Source: Parabacteroides goldsteinii DSM 19448 = WAL 12034 (lineage in GTDB: Bacteria > Bacteroidota > Bacteroidia > Bacteroidales > Tannerellaceae). From it: DNA of 64,000 nucleotides. The stretch lies in the NCBI RefSeq assembly GCF_000969835.1, contig NZ_KQ033912.1, positions 2,999,373 through 3,063,372 of the forward strand, read 5' to 3'. This document shows positions 16,463 to 25,711 of the stretch, in pieces. The translations under genes and the position numbers were made by a program. Positions within the stretch are counted from its first letter, which is position 1. Every line of letters begins with the position of its first letter. The notes beneath the pieces were generated by a model. It did no database searches. It had not been told where the DNA came from and saw only the letters and a program-made list of their open reading frames with translations.

Positions 16463-18145
16463 ATGAAGAGATTAATATATTTATTTATCATCTTATTCCA
16501 TTCTTGGTTGTATTGTTATGCAGAGTCAGGACAACGGATCAGTGTATTGGATTTTGGAGCAATACCGGATGATGGGCTTGATGATTCGGAGAATATTCGT
16601 AAAGCTTGTGAATATTGTAGGGATAATAAATCTACCGTCTTGTTTTTTCCGCCAGGTCTGTATAATTTCAGGGATTCACTGGCATTACAGATTGAGCGAG
16701 AGGCTATAAGCGGAGTATATGGAGAGAATGTACAAGGTCGCTTATTTAAACCGGATGCCCCTTATGTGAAAGCATTGGATTTGTTTGGAGCGGAGAATCT
16801 GGTTGTGGAAGCGGAAGGTGCTATATTATTATTGGAGGGATGGTATGAAGTTGTTTCGATAGATAAGGCCCGGGAGGTAACAATAAAAGGTTTGAGTATT
16901 GTTTATCGGAGGCCGCCTAATACGGTGGGGAAGATAACTAAATTGAATGAAGGTAGCTTTGATATGCAGATCGATCCTGAACGGTATTTTTATTTGGATA
17001 AAGATGTAACAGGCAGAGTTCATTATGTGGATGCTATGAGAGAGAGATTATATACTGGTGGCAGAGTTTCCGGAAAAGAGTTGCTTTCGAAAGACATGAT
17101 CCGGATTTATACTGATTTCAGACCTTCTACAGGTGATTTCTGTGTATTGCGTCATTCCGGGCATTATCGTCCTGCAATTATGATAAAGGAATCGTCTGAT
17201 ATTTATATTGAAGGAGTTAAGATTCATAGTCAGCCGGGTATGGGAGTTGTCGGACATCTGTCGGAAAATATAACTTTAGAGAATCTGCAAGTGATTCCGG
17301 AAGCTGGTATGATTATTTCAACTAATACGGATGCAACACATTTTACTAGTTGTAAAGGAGAAATTGTGATAGAAAATTGTAAATTTGGAGGGCAGGGAGA
17401 CGATTGCACAAATATTCATAATTATTATTATACAATTGTTCCCCAAACAAAAAGATCTGTAGAAATAAAAATACAAAATGCAGACCTTCATGCTTTATCA
17501 TTGGATTATCCGGACGTTGGTGATACTTTGTTGGTTGTGAATAGGAGTAATTTGATGGAGAAAGAACATTTTATAGTGGAGCAGGTAGATACGTCTACTG
17601 TAGACTGGAGGGTGAGTGTGACATTGAATAAAGACTGGCTTATCGGTTCTCCGGATCTTTATTATATGACAAATATTACACGTCGTCCCTCTGTTCGGAT
17701 TACGAATAATACAGTGAAGAGTCACTTGGCAAGGGCATTTTTGATAAAAAGCAGGAATGTTCTTATCAATAAAAATGTAGTACAGAATAGTACTGGAACG
17801 GCTATTCAATTAGGAGCTGAGGCTGGTTGGCGTGAAAGTGGTCCGGTGGAGAATGTGTTGATTGAAAATAACTGGATTTCCGGTTGTGGTTATGCACAAG
17901 GAACTCAGGGAGCTTCATCCGGAATCAGTATATCTGTATCCGGTATAAGAGAGAAGACGGGTTTTTTAAACAATAATATTCTTATTCGGAATAATATTAT
18001 TGAAGCGGTAAATGAACATGCTATATCGGTTGAAGACGCGAAGAGTGTTCGGATCATCAACAATGATATTTCGGGATGTCCGCATCCTGTTTACATGAAA
18101 AATACTGAATCTGTAACGGTGAAGGATGTTCGTTACTCTGATTAG
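16463..18145 (+). CDS. Right-handed beta-helix glycosidase, GH110-like (alpha-1,3-galactosidase family)
   Basis: 560 residues with a signal peptide of about 20. It opens with the pectate-lyase-like motif ISVLDFGAIPDDGLDDSENIRKA. A helix core follows with the signature STNTDATHFTSCKG (about 288-301) and FGGQGDDCTNIHNYY. The Asp pair D313/D314 corresponds to the acidic pair I associate with GH110 catalysis. Further NxI-type rungs (ITNNTVKS, IENNWISG, IRNNIIEA) complete the fold. GH110 enzymes remove terminal alpha-1,3-galactose, as in blood group B or linear B glycans. The family call is from memory of motifs; another beta-helix family is possible. AT-rich like the other PUL genes. Confidence 0.6.
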   Translation: MKRLIYLFIILFHSWLYCYAESGQRISVLDFGAIPDDGLDDSENIRKACEYCRDNKSTVLFFPPGLYNFRDSLALQIEREAISGVYGENVQGRLFKPDAPYVKALDLFGAENLVVEAEGAILLLEGWYEVVSIDKAREVTIKGLSIVYRRPPNTVGKITKLNEGSFDMQIDPERYFYLDKDVTGRVHYVDAMRERLYTGGRVSGKELLSKDMIRIYTDFRPSTGDFCVLRHSGHYRPAIMIKESSDIYIEGVKIHSQPGMGVVGHLSENITLENLQVIPEAGMIISTNTDATHFTSCKGEIVIENCKFGGQGDDCTNIHNYYYTIVPQTKRSVEIKIQNADLHALSLDYPDVGDTLLVVNRSNLMEKEHFIVEQVDTSTVDWRVSVTLNKDWLIGSPDLYYMTNITRRPSVRITNNTVKSHLARAFLIKSRNVLINKNVVQNSTGTAIQLGAEAGWRESGPVENVLIENNWISGCGYAQGTQGASSGISISVSGIREKTGFLNNNILIRNNIIEAVNEHAISVEDAKSVRIINNDISGCPHPVYMKNTESVTVKDVRYSD

Positions 18146-18200
18146 TAATGGAATTATAATAAAAGTAATGTGTGAATAACTATTTATATAATAAAGTATC

Positions 18201-20201
18201 ATGAAGAAGTTTTTATTTGTGTTTTTATTCTGGACCCTTGTTTGTGGTGGAACTCTTTCTGCTCAAAACCGTTGGTCGATCAACCCCGACGGCAGTATCT
18301 CCTGGAATGTCAAAGACCGTATCCCTCATTATGACCATATTGAGATGAGCGGGCTGAAAGTTTCGACTGTGCTTCGTTACGGGGTGAATGCCGACGGATC
18401 TTTTGAACTGAATAAAAGTATGGTTTGGCCCATGTTGCGCACTATCCCGAACAATACGCATGCCAGCCTGATGCGTCGTTTTGCCTGGAATGCAACGGAC
18501 ATGGTGGCGGTGAACGGACAATCGTTATCCGGAGAAAAGGTGAATAAGATTACGCTGGATGGGAAAATGACTGTAGAAAGTGCCATCGGATTATCGCGTA
18601 ATGCAAAGGCTGAACTGACACGCATCATTTTCCCGGCGGTGGCGAAACCGGCCGTTTATGAAAAGTATATCCTTCGGAATACAGGTAGTTCGCCTCTTAC
18701 GGTGGAAGTGCCCGAATCGCGTGCCGTGATTAACACAGACCCGGAAAAAGGAGTGGACGGCAGTTATAAATTAGTCTCGGAAATTATCGGGGCAGCAACC
18801 AAACAGCTTCAGCCGAAAGAAGAACTTGTTTTTTATGCTGCTATCACCGGCTATAAAAACGGTGAAGCAGAATTGAAACCTGATGTGGAAAAGGAACTTC
18901 AGGAGCGGAAGGAACTGATTGCAGGCTTTTGGGATAATCTGATTCTCGAGACACCGGACCCTGTTGTCAATACCATGTTTGCCTTTGCCAAAATACGTGG
19001 TGCTGAAAGTATTTACGATACCAAAGGCGGATTGATGCACGGTCCTGGCGGTGAGTCATATTATGCCGCTATCTGGGCAAACGACCAGGCGGAATATATC
19101 AATCCCTTCTTCCCTTATCTCGGATATGAAGCCGGAAATGGCTCGGCCCTTAATTCGTTTAAACATTTTGCCCGTTTCATGAATCCGGAGTATGAAAAGA
19201 TACCGAGTTCAATCATCGCAGAAGGTATTGATGTTTGGGGTGGGGCCGGTGACCGTGGCGATGCGGCAATGGTCGCTTACGGAGCTTCCCGTTATGCCCT
19301 GGCAAGAGGTGACAAGGCGGAAGCCGAAGAGTTGTGGCCTCTGATTGAATGGTGTCTGGAGTATTGCCATCGTAACCTGAATGATAAAGGAGTGGTCGCC
19401 TCTGATTCAGATGAACTGGAAGGACGTTTTCCTGCCGGAAAAGCCAATCTTTGTACCTCTTCATTGTATTACGATGCGTTGCGCTCGGCTGTCTATCTGG
19501 GAAAAGATTTGAAGAAGCCTTTTTCTGTATTGAGTGCTTATGAAAAACAGGCAAGAGACCTTCGGGAAAATATGGAAAACTATTTCGGAGCCAAAGTCGA
19601 AGGCTTTGACACGTATCAATATTATGAAGGAAACGATGTCCTTCGTTCCTGGATTTGTATTCCTCTGACTGTTGGAATCTTTGACCGCAAAGAAGGTACG
19701 ATCAATGCCCTGTTCTCTCCCCGCCTGTGGACGGAGAACGGTTTGTTGACCCAGGCAGGAAGTGAAACATTCTGGGACCGTTCCACCCTTTATGCTTTAA
19801 GAGGCGTATATGCCTGCGGGGCAACCGCGAAGGCAACAGAATATCTGAAATTCTATTCCAATCAACGCCTGTTAGGTGAGCACGTGCCTTATGCTATCGA
19901 AGCCTGGCCGGAAGGAAGTCAGCGCCATCTTTCTGCAGAAAGCGGATTATATGGGCGTATCATCACAGAAGGAATGTTCGGTATTCGTCCGACAGGACTG
20001 AAATCCTTCACTTTTACTCCCCGTTTGCCGTCGGAATGGAACAGTATGAACTTGCGTAAAATAAAAGCATTTAATACAACATTCGATATCGAAGTGCTCC
20101 GTGAGAATGGAAAACAGTTAGTTACTGTCAAATCCGAGGGGAAGACACTATTACATAAAGCCATAAAAGAAGGAGAAATCGTTTCTGTTAAACTAGACTG
20201 A
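18201..20201 (+). CDS. Exported six-hairpin (alpha/alpha)6 glycosidase-like protein
   Basis: 666 residues, signal peptide about 1-21 (cleavage near LSAQ). An N-terminal beta-sandwich (about 25-220) precedes an (alpha/alpha)6-barrel. Conspicuous acidic motifs are AAIWANDQAEYINPF (about residue 290), DVWGGAGDRGDAAMVAYG and DSDELEGRFPAGK. The end, EAWPEGSQRHLSAESGLYGRI...FGIRPTGLKSFTFTPRLPSEW, is typical of six-hairpin enzymes in which the last strand module returns to the sandwich. I cannot assign a CAZy family. It is visibly more GC-rich than the PUL genes just upstream, so it may be older in this location. Confidence 0.7.
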   Translation: MKKFLFVFLFWTLVCGGTLSAQNRWSINPDGSISWNVKDRIPHYDHIEMSGLKVSTVLRYGVNADGSFELNKSMVWPMLRTIPNNTHASLMRRFAWNATDMVAVNGQSLSGEKVNKITLDGKMTVESAIGLSRNAKAELTRIIFPAVAKPAVYEKYILRNTGSSPLTVEVPESRAVINTDPEKGVDGSYKLVSEIIGAATKQLQPKEELVFYAAITGYKNGEAELKPDVEKELQERKELIAGFWDNLILETPDPVVNTMFAFAKIRGAESIYDTKGGLMHGPGGESYYAAIWANDQAEYINPFFPYLGYEAGNGSALNSFKHFARFMNPEYEKIPSSIIAEGIDVWGGAGDRGDAAMVAYGASRYALARGDKAEAEELWPLIEWCLEYCHRNLNDKGVVASDSDELEGRFPAGKANLCTSSLYYDALRSAVYLGKDLKKPFSVLSAYEKQARDLRENMENYFGAKVEGFDTYQYYEGNDVLRSWICIPLTVGIFDRKEGTINALFSPRLWTENGLLTQAGSETFWDRSTLYALRGVYACGATAKATEYLKFYSNQRLLGEHVPYAIEAWPEGSQRHLSAESGLYGRIITEGMFGIRPTGLKSFTFTPRLPSEWNSMNLRKIKAFNTTFDIEVLRENGKQLVTVKSEGKTLLHKAIKEGEIVSVKLD

Positions 20202-20229
20202 TTACTAATCTATTACAGTTTCCTCGTAG

Positions 20230-20332
20230 TTCCCTGCTTTGGAAACTGGCGTTCCCTGCCTGGGAAACTACAATTCCCTGGGCAGGGAACTCTGATTTCC
20301 TCCCGAGGAAACTCCGGTTTCTTGGGAGAAAA
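20230..20332. repeat. Array A: five palindromes at exact 22 bp period
   Basis: Units start at 20230, 20252, 20274, 20296 and 20318. Each is an 18 nt palindrome of the type TTCCCTG....GGAAACT followed by a variable 4 nt linker (GGCG, ACAA, CTGA, CCGG); the last unit is degenerate. It lies 28 bp after the six-hairpin gene and 258 bp before rsmH. It is not CRISPR: the linkers are 4 nt and the units are themselves dyads. Confidence 0.8.
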
Positions 20333-20589
20333 TTGTATTTATCTCCCTGTTTGTTCCATTGTAGAACCACACTATTGTTTGGGTGCAGCCTTAATCTTTT
20401 GTCTACTTTTCTATCAAGAGAAAAGTAGGTCTCCCTTACCTGTTGATAACTTTTTTGTACTTTTCTCATATATTTCTTGGAAGGTAATTTGATAAATGTT
20501 TAATTTTACCCACAAATATAGTAAAGTGCCCGTTGCCAACGAAGTAGGGTGCTTTTGTTTAAGGGAAAGTTTAACGTGTAAAACAGAAA
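20333..20589. other. Remainder of the gap before rsmH
   Basis: Contains a perfect 10 bp hairpin CTACTTTTCT/AGAAAAGTAG (20403-20428) and, on the minus strand, an exact -7 box TATATTTG (20513-20520). No clear plus-strand promoter box for rsmH is visible. No mraZ or other gene is present. Confidence 0.4.
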
Positions 20590-21522
20590 ATGGAAGAGAA
20601 AGAGACTTGCTATCATGTACCGGTGATGCTCGATGAAAGCGTGAAAGGCCTGAATATTCAAGAAGGGGGTATCTACGTGGATGTGACCTTCGGAGGTGGC
20701 GGACATTCACGCGAAATCCTGAAACGGATGGATAGCGATGGCGAACTTTACGGATTTGACCAGGATGCCGACGCCGAACATAATATTCCTGATGACTCCC
20801 GTTTTGTGTTTGTTCGCAGTAATTTCCGTTATTTGTATAATTTTATGCGTTATCATGGCGTAGACGGCGAAGTGGACGGGCTATTGGCCGACCTGGGCGT
20901 TTCCTCCCATCATTTCGATGATAAAGACCGTGGTTTCTCTTTCCGTTTCGACGGAGCGCTGGATATGCGGATGAACGCCCGTGCCGGCCAGACGGCTGCC
21001 GATATTGTAAACAACTATACGGAAGAAGCATTGGCCGACGTCTTTTACCTTTACGGCGAACTGAAAGTTGCCCGCAGGCTGGCCTCATTGATTGTCCGGA
21101 CACGTGAAAACAAAAAGATAGAAACAATCGGAGACTTTCTGGAACTGGTTAAACCCTTTACCGGAAAAGACAAAGAGAAAAAGTTCCTGGCACAGGCATT
21201 CCAGGCCCTTCGTATCGAAGTGAACGACGAAATGTGTGCCCTGAAAGAAATGCTGCAACAAACCCTCCAGGTCTTAAAGCCCGGCGGACGTTTGGTTGTA
21301 ATCACTTACCATTCTCTGGAAGACAGGCTGGTAAAGAACTTCCTGAAAACAGGAAATTTTGAAGGAAAAAGCGAACAAGACTTTTTCGGAAATGTACAAA
21401 CGCCATTTCGTATGGTAAATAATAAAGTAATTGTGCCTTCCGACGAGGAGATTGAAAGAAATCCCCGTTCGAGAAGCGCCAAATTAAGAATAGCGGAGAA
21501 GAAAGGAAAAAAAGAGAATTGA
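20590..21522 (+). CDS. rsmH: 16S rRNA (cytosine1402-N4)-methyltransferase RsmH
   Basis: 310 residues. It has the RsmH signature YHVPVMLDESVKGL, the SAM-binding GIYVDVTFGGGGHSREIL (about 26-43), DLGVSSHHFDDKDRGFSFRFDGALDMRM, and the C-terminal YHSLEDRLVKNF. It methylates C1402 in the ribosomal P site. First gene of the dcw cluster here. The stop codon TGA lies inside the first word of the word-repeat array at 21518. Confidence 0.97.
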   Translation: MEEKETCYHVPVMLDESVKGLNIQEGGIYVDVTFGGGGHSREILKRMDSDGELYGFDQDADAEHNIPDDSRFVFVRSNFRYLYNFMRYHGVDGEVDGLLADLGVSSHHFDDKDRGFSFRFDGALDMRMNARAGQTAADIVNNYTEEALADVFYLYGELKVARRLASLIVRTRENKKIETIGDFLELVKPFTGKDKEKKFLAQAFQALRIEVNDEMCALKEMLQQTLQVLKPGGRLVVITYHSLEDRLVKNFLKTGNFEGKSEQDFFGNVQTPFRMVNNKVIVPSDEEIERNPRSRSAKLRIAEKKGKKEN

Positions 21523-21568
21523 AAATTACAAATTGAAAATTAGGTTCGCGTTCGTATAATTTTCAATT
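21518..21568. repeat. Heptad word array ATTGAAA/ATTACAA with complementary arm
   Basis: Words of exactly 7 nt: ATTGAAA, ATTACAA, ATTGAAA, ATTAGGT. The first overlaps the rsmH stop. After a GC-containing loop, AATTTTCAATT (21558-21568) closes a hairpin. It fills most of the 58 bp gap before ftsL. Confidence 0.6.
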
Positions 21569-21580
21569 AAAAAGGGAGTT

Positions 21581-21934
21581 ATGGAGGAAAAACAACAACG
21601 TAAAAAGTCAAAGAAAAAAGAGAAACGTCTTTCTCTTTTGTATGTGCTGGGCGGTGGTATCCTGAACGAGGATTTTATCGTTAAACACACAAGAATGATT
21701 GTGCTTGTTGTGATAATGATATTTTTCTTCATCGGCAACCGCTACACCTGCATGCAGAAACTAAGGGAGATCGACCGCCTGCAACAACGTTTGCGCGACA
21801 TTCGTTTCGAGGCATTGTCTATTTCATCGGAACTGACGGGCAATAGCCGTCAGTCGCAAGTAGAATTATTGATTGAAGAACAAGGTATTGAACTGGAAGG
21901 AGCCAAAACTCCGCCGTATGAATTATACAAATAA
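21581..21934 (+). CDS. ftsL: FtsL-like division protein
   Basis: 117 residues. A very basic cytoplasmic start (KKSKKKEKR) precedes one membrane helix at about 43-62 (MIVLVVIMIFFFIGN). A periplasmic coiled coil follows (KLREIDRLQQRLRDIRFEALSISSEL). Position between rsmH and ftsI and this topology identify it as the Bacteroidetes FtsL equivalent, which joins FtsQ and a FtsB-like partner to recruit FtsW/FtsI. No separate ftsB is seen in this cluster. Sequence identity to classical FtsL is low, so the call rests on context and architecture. Confidence 0.8.
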   Translation: MEEKQQRKKSKKKEKRLSLLYVLGGGILNEDFIVKHTRMIVLVVIMIFFFIGNRYTCMQKLREIDRLQQRLRDIRFEALSISSELTGNSRQSQVELLIEEQGIELEGAKTPPYELYK

Positions 21935-21936
21935 AT

Positions 21937-24105
21937 ATGGCAGAAGAGAATGAACCAATAGAAATCGCCCCGAAAAGTAACCGTATATTATTCTGTTACT
22001 TTCTTGTCGTGCTATTATTGGGGCTTATAGCAGTGGGCATATTGTTTCGCACGTTTGATACAGCTTTTGTGGAGAAGGAGAAATGGGAGAAGGTGGCCGA
22101 AAGCCAGAAACGCCCGAACCGTCTGATATTACCCGGACGTGGAAACATCTATTCTTCCGATGGAAAGCTGATGGCAACCAGTGTGCCTCGTTATTATACC
22201 TATATCGACTTTCGTGCCGACGGATTTTCTGTCGATACGTTCCGGAATTCGAAGGTGAACGGGGTGGATTCGCTGGCCGTTTATCTGTCACGTAAATTTA
22301 AGAATCGTACGCCGGCCGGCTATAAGGCGCATCTGCTTCGCGGACTGAATAGCAAAAGCCGTCAGTATCCCGTTTATGAGGGGCGTGCTTCTTATACCGA
22401 CCTGAAAGAGATGAAGAAATTCCCGTTTCTCCGTTTGAGTCGTTATAAGAGTGGATTCTATACGAAGGAAATGGTGCAACGCCAGAAACCCTTTGGGACA
22501 TTGGCATCCCGTACTATCGGAGATATTTACGGTGAGATTGAAGCCGGAGGTGTGACCAAAGGAAAGAACGGGTTGGAGTTGCAGTACGACTCTTTGCTTC
22601 GGGGTGAACCCGGAGTGAGTTCGGTTCGTCGTGTTGGTGGCGGATGGACGAATGTTGTTGAGATAGAGCCGGTCGATGGCATGGATATCCGGACTACGAT
22701 TGATATCAATATCCAGGATATAACCGAGAAGTCATTGGTCGATATGTTGAAGAAGATCGACGCCGAATCCGGAACAGCCGTTGTCATGGAAGTGGGGACA
22801 GGCGAGGTGAAAGCGATAACCAATATGGGCCGTATCCGTGAAGGCGCTTATGCTGAAACCAAGAACCATGCAGTAGCGGATGAGATAGAGCCGGGTTCGA
22901 CCTTCAAAGTCGCCTCTATGATGGTCGCTTTGGAAGACGGAATCTGCCAGCCAAGCGATACGGTGGATGTGGGCAAAGGTATTTATATGTATAAAGGTGC
23001 CCGTATGACCGACCATAATATGAATAAAGGCGGTTACGGTCGTATCTCGGCAGAGCAGGCTATCTGGTATTCTTCGAATATCGGTGTGGCGAAGATTATT
23101 CTGAAAGGGTACGAAAAGAACCCGACCAAATATGTGGAAGGTTTGTATAAGCTGGGCTTGACTATTCCGCTGAACCTGGAAATCCCGGGAGCCGGACGTG
23201 CCAAGATTCGTATGCCGAACGATACCGCCTTGTACTGGTCGAAGACAACATTGCCCTGGATGTCTTTCGGATATGAAACGCAGATACCGCCTATCTATAC
23301 GCTGACATTCTTCAATGCCATTGCAAACGGGGGAAAGATGGTGCGCCCGATGTTTACTAAAGAGATTATGCACAACGGAAAGACGGTGCAGAGTTTCTCG
23401 ACAGAGGTGTTGAAATCGTCTATCTGTTCAGACAAAACATTGGAGATTATCAAAGATATGTTGCTGGGCGTAGTAGAGAAAGGAACCGGTAAAGCCGTTC
23501 ATTCGGATATCATCCGTATAGCCGGAAAAACAGGTACGGCGCAGATTGCTTCGGGCGGTGTTTACCGTACAAGCGGGCACCAGGTTGCTTTCTGCGGATA
23601 TTTTCCGGCCGACGAGCCGAAATATTCCTGTATTGTCGTTATCCGCCGTCCGCGTATCGGTTATCCGTCCGGTGGAACGATGTCCGGGGGCGTGGTAAAA
23701 GCCATTGCCGAGAAAGTATATGCCAGCCATATGTCGTTTGATGTGCGTGATATGGAACGTGATTCATTGGCCGTGATGTTGCCGGCTGCAAAGAACGGGA
23801 ATCTGGAGGCACTGGAAAATGTATTGGATAAACTCGATGTCAGTGCAAATACAGACAGCCTGGAGACAAAATGGGTTGTCGCAAAGCGTGAAGAAGGCGA
23901 AGAAGAACTTCATCTGCGTGACCTGGCAATCCGTGAAGGCCTGGTGCCGAATGTGATTGGAATGGGCGCTAAAGATGCGGTTTTCCTGCTCGAAAGTGTT
24001 GGTTTGCGGGTTGTATTGGATGGAATGGGACGTGTTTCCGCCCAGTCGATGGGAGCAGGCACACGAATTGCCAAAGGACAGTCCATTCGCTTAACATTAA
24101 GATAA
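21937..24105 (+). CDS. ftsI: Division-specific penicillin-binding protein (FtsI/PBP3) with PASTA domain
   Basis: 722 residues. One membrane helix at about 16-38, a PBP dimer domain (RLILPGRGNIYSSDG), then the transpeptidase: EPGSTFKVASMM (Ser321, Lys324), the SSN triad at 379-381 and KTG at 531-533 in AGKTGTAQ. A single C-terminal PASTA domain (VPNVIGMGAKDAVFLLESVGLRV...) ends in IRLTLR. It cross-links septal peptidoglycan with FtsW. It starts 2 bp after ftsL. A small hairpin (GGGGAGGT/ACCTCTCC, about 24113-24134) separates it from murE. Confidence 0.96.
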   Translation: MAEENEPIEIAPKSNRILFCYFLVVLLLGLIAVGILFRTFDTAFVEKEKWEKVAESQKRPNRLILPGRGNIYSSDGKLMATSVPRYYTYIDFRADGFSVDTFRNSKVNGVDSLAVYLSRKFKNRTPAGYKAHLLRGLNSKSRQYPVYEGRASYTDLKEMKKFPFLRLSRYKSGFYTKEMVQRQKPFGTLASRTIGDIYGEIEAGGVTKGKNGLELQYDSLLRGEPGVSSVRRVGGGWTNVVEIEPVDGMDIRTTIDINIQDITEKSLVDMLKKIDAESGTAVVMEVGTGEVKAITNMGRIREGAYAETKNHAVADEIEPGSTFKVASMMVALEDGICQPSDTVDVGKGIYMYKGARMTDHNMNKGGYGRISAEQAIWYSSNIGVAKIILKGYEKNPTKYVEGLYKLGLTIPLNLEIPGAGRAKIRMPNDTALYWSKTTLPWMSFGYETQIPPIYTLTFFNAIANGGKMVRPMFTKEIMHNGKTVQSFSTEVLKSSICSDKTLEIIKDMLLGVVEKGTGKAVHSDIIRIAGKTGTAQIASGGVYRTSGHQVAFCGYFPADEPKYSCIVVIRRPRIGYPSGGTMSGGVVKAIAEKVYASHMSFDVRDMERDSLAVMLPAAKNGNLEALENVLDKLDVSANTDSLETKWVVAKREEGEEELHLRDLAIREGLVPNVIGMGAKDAVFLLESVGLRVVLDGMGRVSAQSMGAGTRIAKGQSIRLTLR

Positions 24106-24148
24106 TAGAAAGGGGAGGTTTCCGGACCTCTCCGTAAACAGATAGAAT

Positions 24149-25621
24149 ATGGAACTGAAGAAATTGATTCATACGTTGGATGTACTGGAAGTCGTAGGGA
24201 TAGATGATGTAAAAATCGCAGGTATCCAGTCTGATTCCCGTAAGGTGGAAGACGGCTTTTTGTTCGTGGCGGTAAGAGGCACAGCGGTCGACGGTCACGC
24301 TTATATCGACGGAGCCATTGCCAAAGGTGCCGTAGCGGTAGTCTGCGAGGATATTCCATCCCTTTCGGAAGAAAATGGAAATCCTTCCGGGAGAAATGTC
24401 ATTTTCATCCGGGTGAAAGATTCGGCGGATGCATTGGGTAAATTGGTTTCGACCTGGTATGACAATCCTTCGGATAAACTGACGCTGGTGGGCGTTACCG
24501 GAACGAACGGCAAGACGACTATCGCTACCTTATTATATGAAATGTTCCGTAAGATGGGACATAAGGTAGGCCTGCTTTCAACTGTATGCAATTACATTGA
24601 CGGCGAAGCGATTCCGACCGATCATACGACACCCGACCCGATCACCCTTCATAGCTTGATGGCACGGATGGTGGAAGCCGGATGCGAATATGCTTTTATG
24701 GAAGTCAGTTCCCATTCGATCGACCAGAAACGTATCAGTGGTCTCTCGTTCGACGGTGGTATCTTTACCAACCTGACACGCGACCATCTGGATTATCATA
24801 AAACAGTGGAGAATTATCTGAAAGCCAAGAAGAAATTCTTCGATGACCTGCCTGCCGGCGCTTTCGCACTGACGAATGCCGACGACAAATCAGGTCTGGT
24901 AATGCTTCAGAATACGGCAGCAAAGAAGCTGACCTATTCATTGCGCACATTGGCTGACTTCAAAGGAAAGATTCTTGAATCGCACTTTGAAGGAACCGAG
25001 ATGATTATTAACGGCCGTGAGGTGGTTGTCCACTTTGTAGGCCGATTCAATGCTTACAACCTGCTGGCTGTTTACGGGGCTGCCGTTTCTTTGGGCAAAG
25101 ATCCGGAAGAGACGCTGATTGTGTTAAGCACGCTTCATTCGGTTTCTGGTCGTTTTGAAACGATACAGTCTCCGAAGGGTTATACGGCTATTGTCGATTA
25201 CGCCCATACGCCGGATGCCTTGACGAACGTGCTGAACGGTATCGATGAGGTGCTGAATGGCAGAGGCCGCATCATCACCGTAGTGGGTGCCGGAGGAAAC
25301 CGTGACAAAGGCAAACGCCCGTTGATGGCAAAGGAAGCCGTCAAGCTGAGCGACCAGGTCATTCTGACTTCTGATAACCCCCGTTTTGAGGAGCCGGACG
25401 ATATCATCAACGATATGGTGGCCGGACTAAGCAAGGCGGATATGGAACGTACGCTCTGTATCACCGACCGTATGCAAGCCATCAAAACGGCAGCCATGCT
25501 GGCGAAGAAAGGCGATGTGATCCTTGTTGCCGGCAAGGGACACGAAGATTATCAGGAAGTAAAAGGTGTGAAACATCATTTTGACGACCGCGAAGTAATA
25601 AGAAATATATTTAATAGTTGA
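24149..25621 (+). CDS. murE: UDP-MurNAc-L-Ala-D-Glu:meso-diaminopimelate ligase MurE
   Basis: 490 residues. N-terminal domain with [19 protein letters not shown] loop [10 protein letters not shown] at 115-124; central domain with [13 protein letters not shown] and [11 protein letters not shown] (the carbamylated-Lys region); C-terminal domain with YAHTPDAL and the DNPR motif at 409-412. DNPR is the established marker of meso-diaminopimelate specificity, so the peptidoglycan is mDAP-type. The TGA stop falls within the first heptad of the following word array. Confidence 0.97.
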   Translation: MELKKLIHTLDVLEVVGIDDVKIAGIQSDSRKVEDGFLFVAVRGTAVDGHAYIDGAIAKGAVAVVCEDIPSLSEENGNPSGRNVIFIRVKDSADALGKLVSTWYDNPSDKLTLVGVTGTNGKTTIATLLYEMFRKMGHKVGLLSTVCNYIDGEAIPTDHTTPDPITLHSLMARMVEAGCEYAFMEVSSHSIDQKRISGLSFDGGIFTNLTRDHLDYHKTVENYLKAKKKFFDDLPAGAFALTNADDKSGLVMLQNTAAKKLTYSLRTLADFKGKILESHFEGTEMIINGREVVVHFVGRFNAYNLLAVYGAAVSLGKDPEETLIVLSTLHSVSGRFETIQSPKGYTAIVDYAHTPDALTNVLNGIDEVLNGRGRIITVVGAGGNRDKGKRPLMAKEAVKLSDQVILTSDNPRFEEPDDIINDMVAGLSKADMERTLCITDRMQAIKTAAMLAKKGDVILVAGKGHEDYQEVKGVKHHFDDREVIRNIFNS

Positions 25622-25694
25622 CAGTTGACAGATGATAGTTGACAGTTAAATGTTCATCACAAATAACTGTCAATTGTCACTTGTCAACTGTCCA
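25618..25694. repeat. Heptad word array TTGACAG with mirrored CTGTCAA arm
   Basis: Strict 7 nt register: TTGACAG, TTGACAG, ATGATAG, TTGACAG, three intermediate heptads, then CTGTCAA, TTGTCAC, TTGTCAA, CTGTCCA. The second half is the complement of the first, so the gap before mraY folds into a long imperfect hairpin. The murE stop codon is in the first word. Related words recur at 53445-53495. Confidence 0.65.
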
Positions 25695-25711
25695 CTGAAA
25701 ACGAAGTTTTT

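Noticed and set aside
20230..20332. CRISPR array
   Set aside because: Linkers are only 4 nt and repeats are degenerate palindromes; no cas genes in the window.
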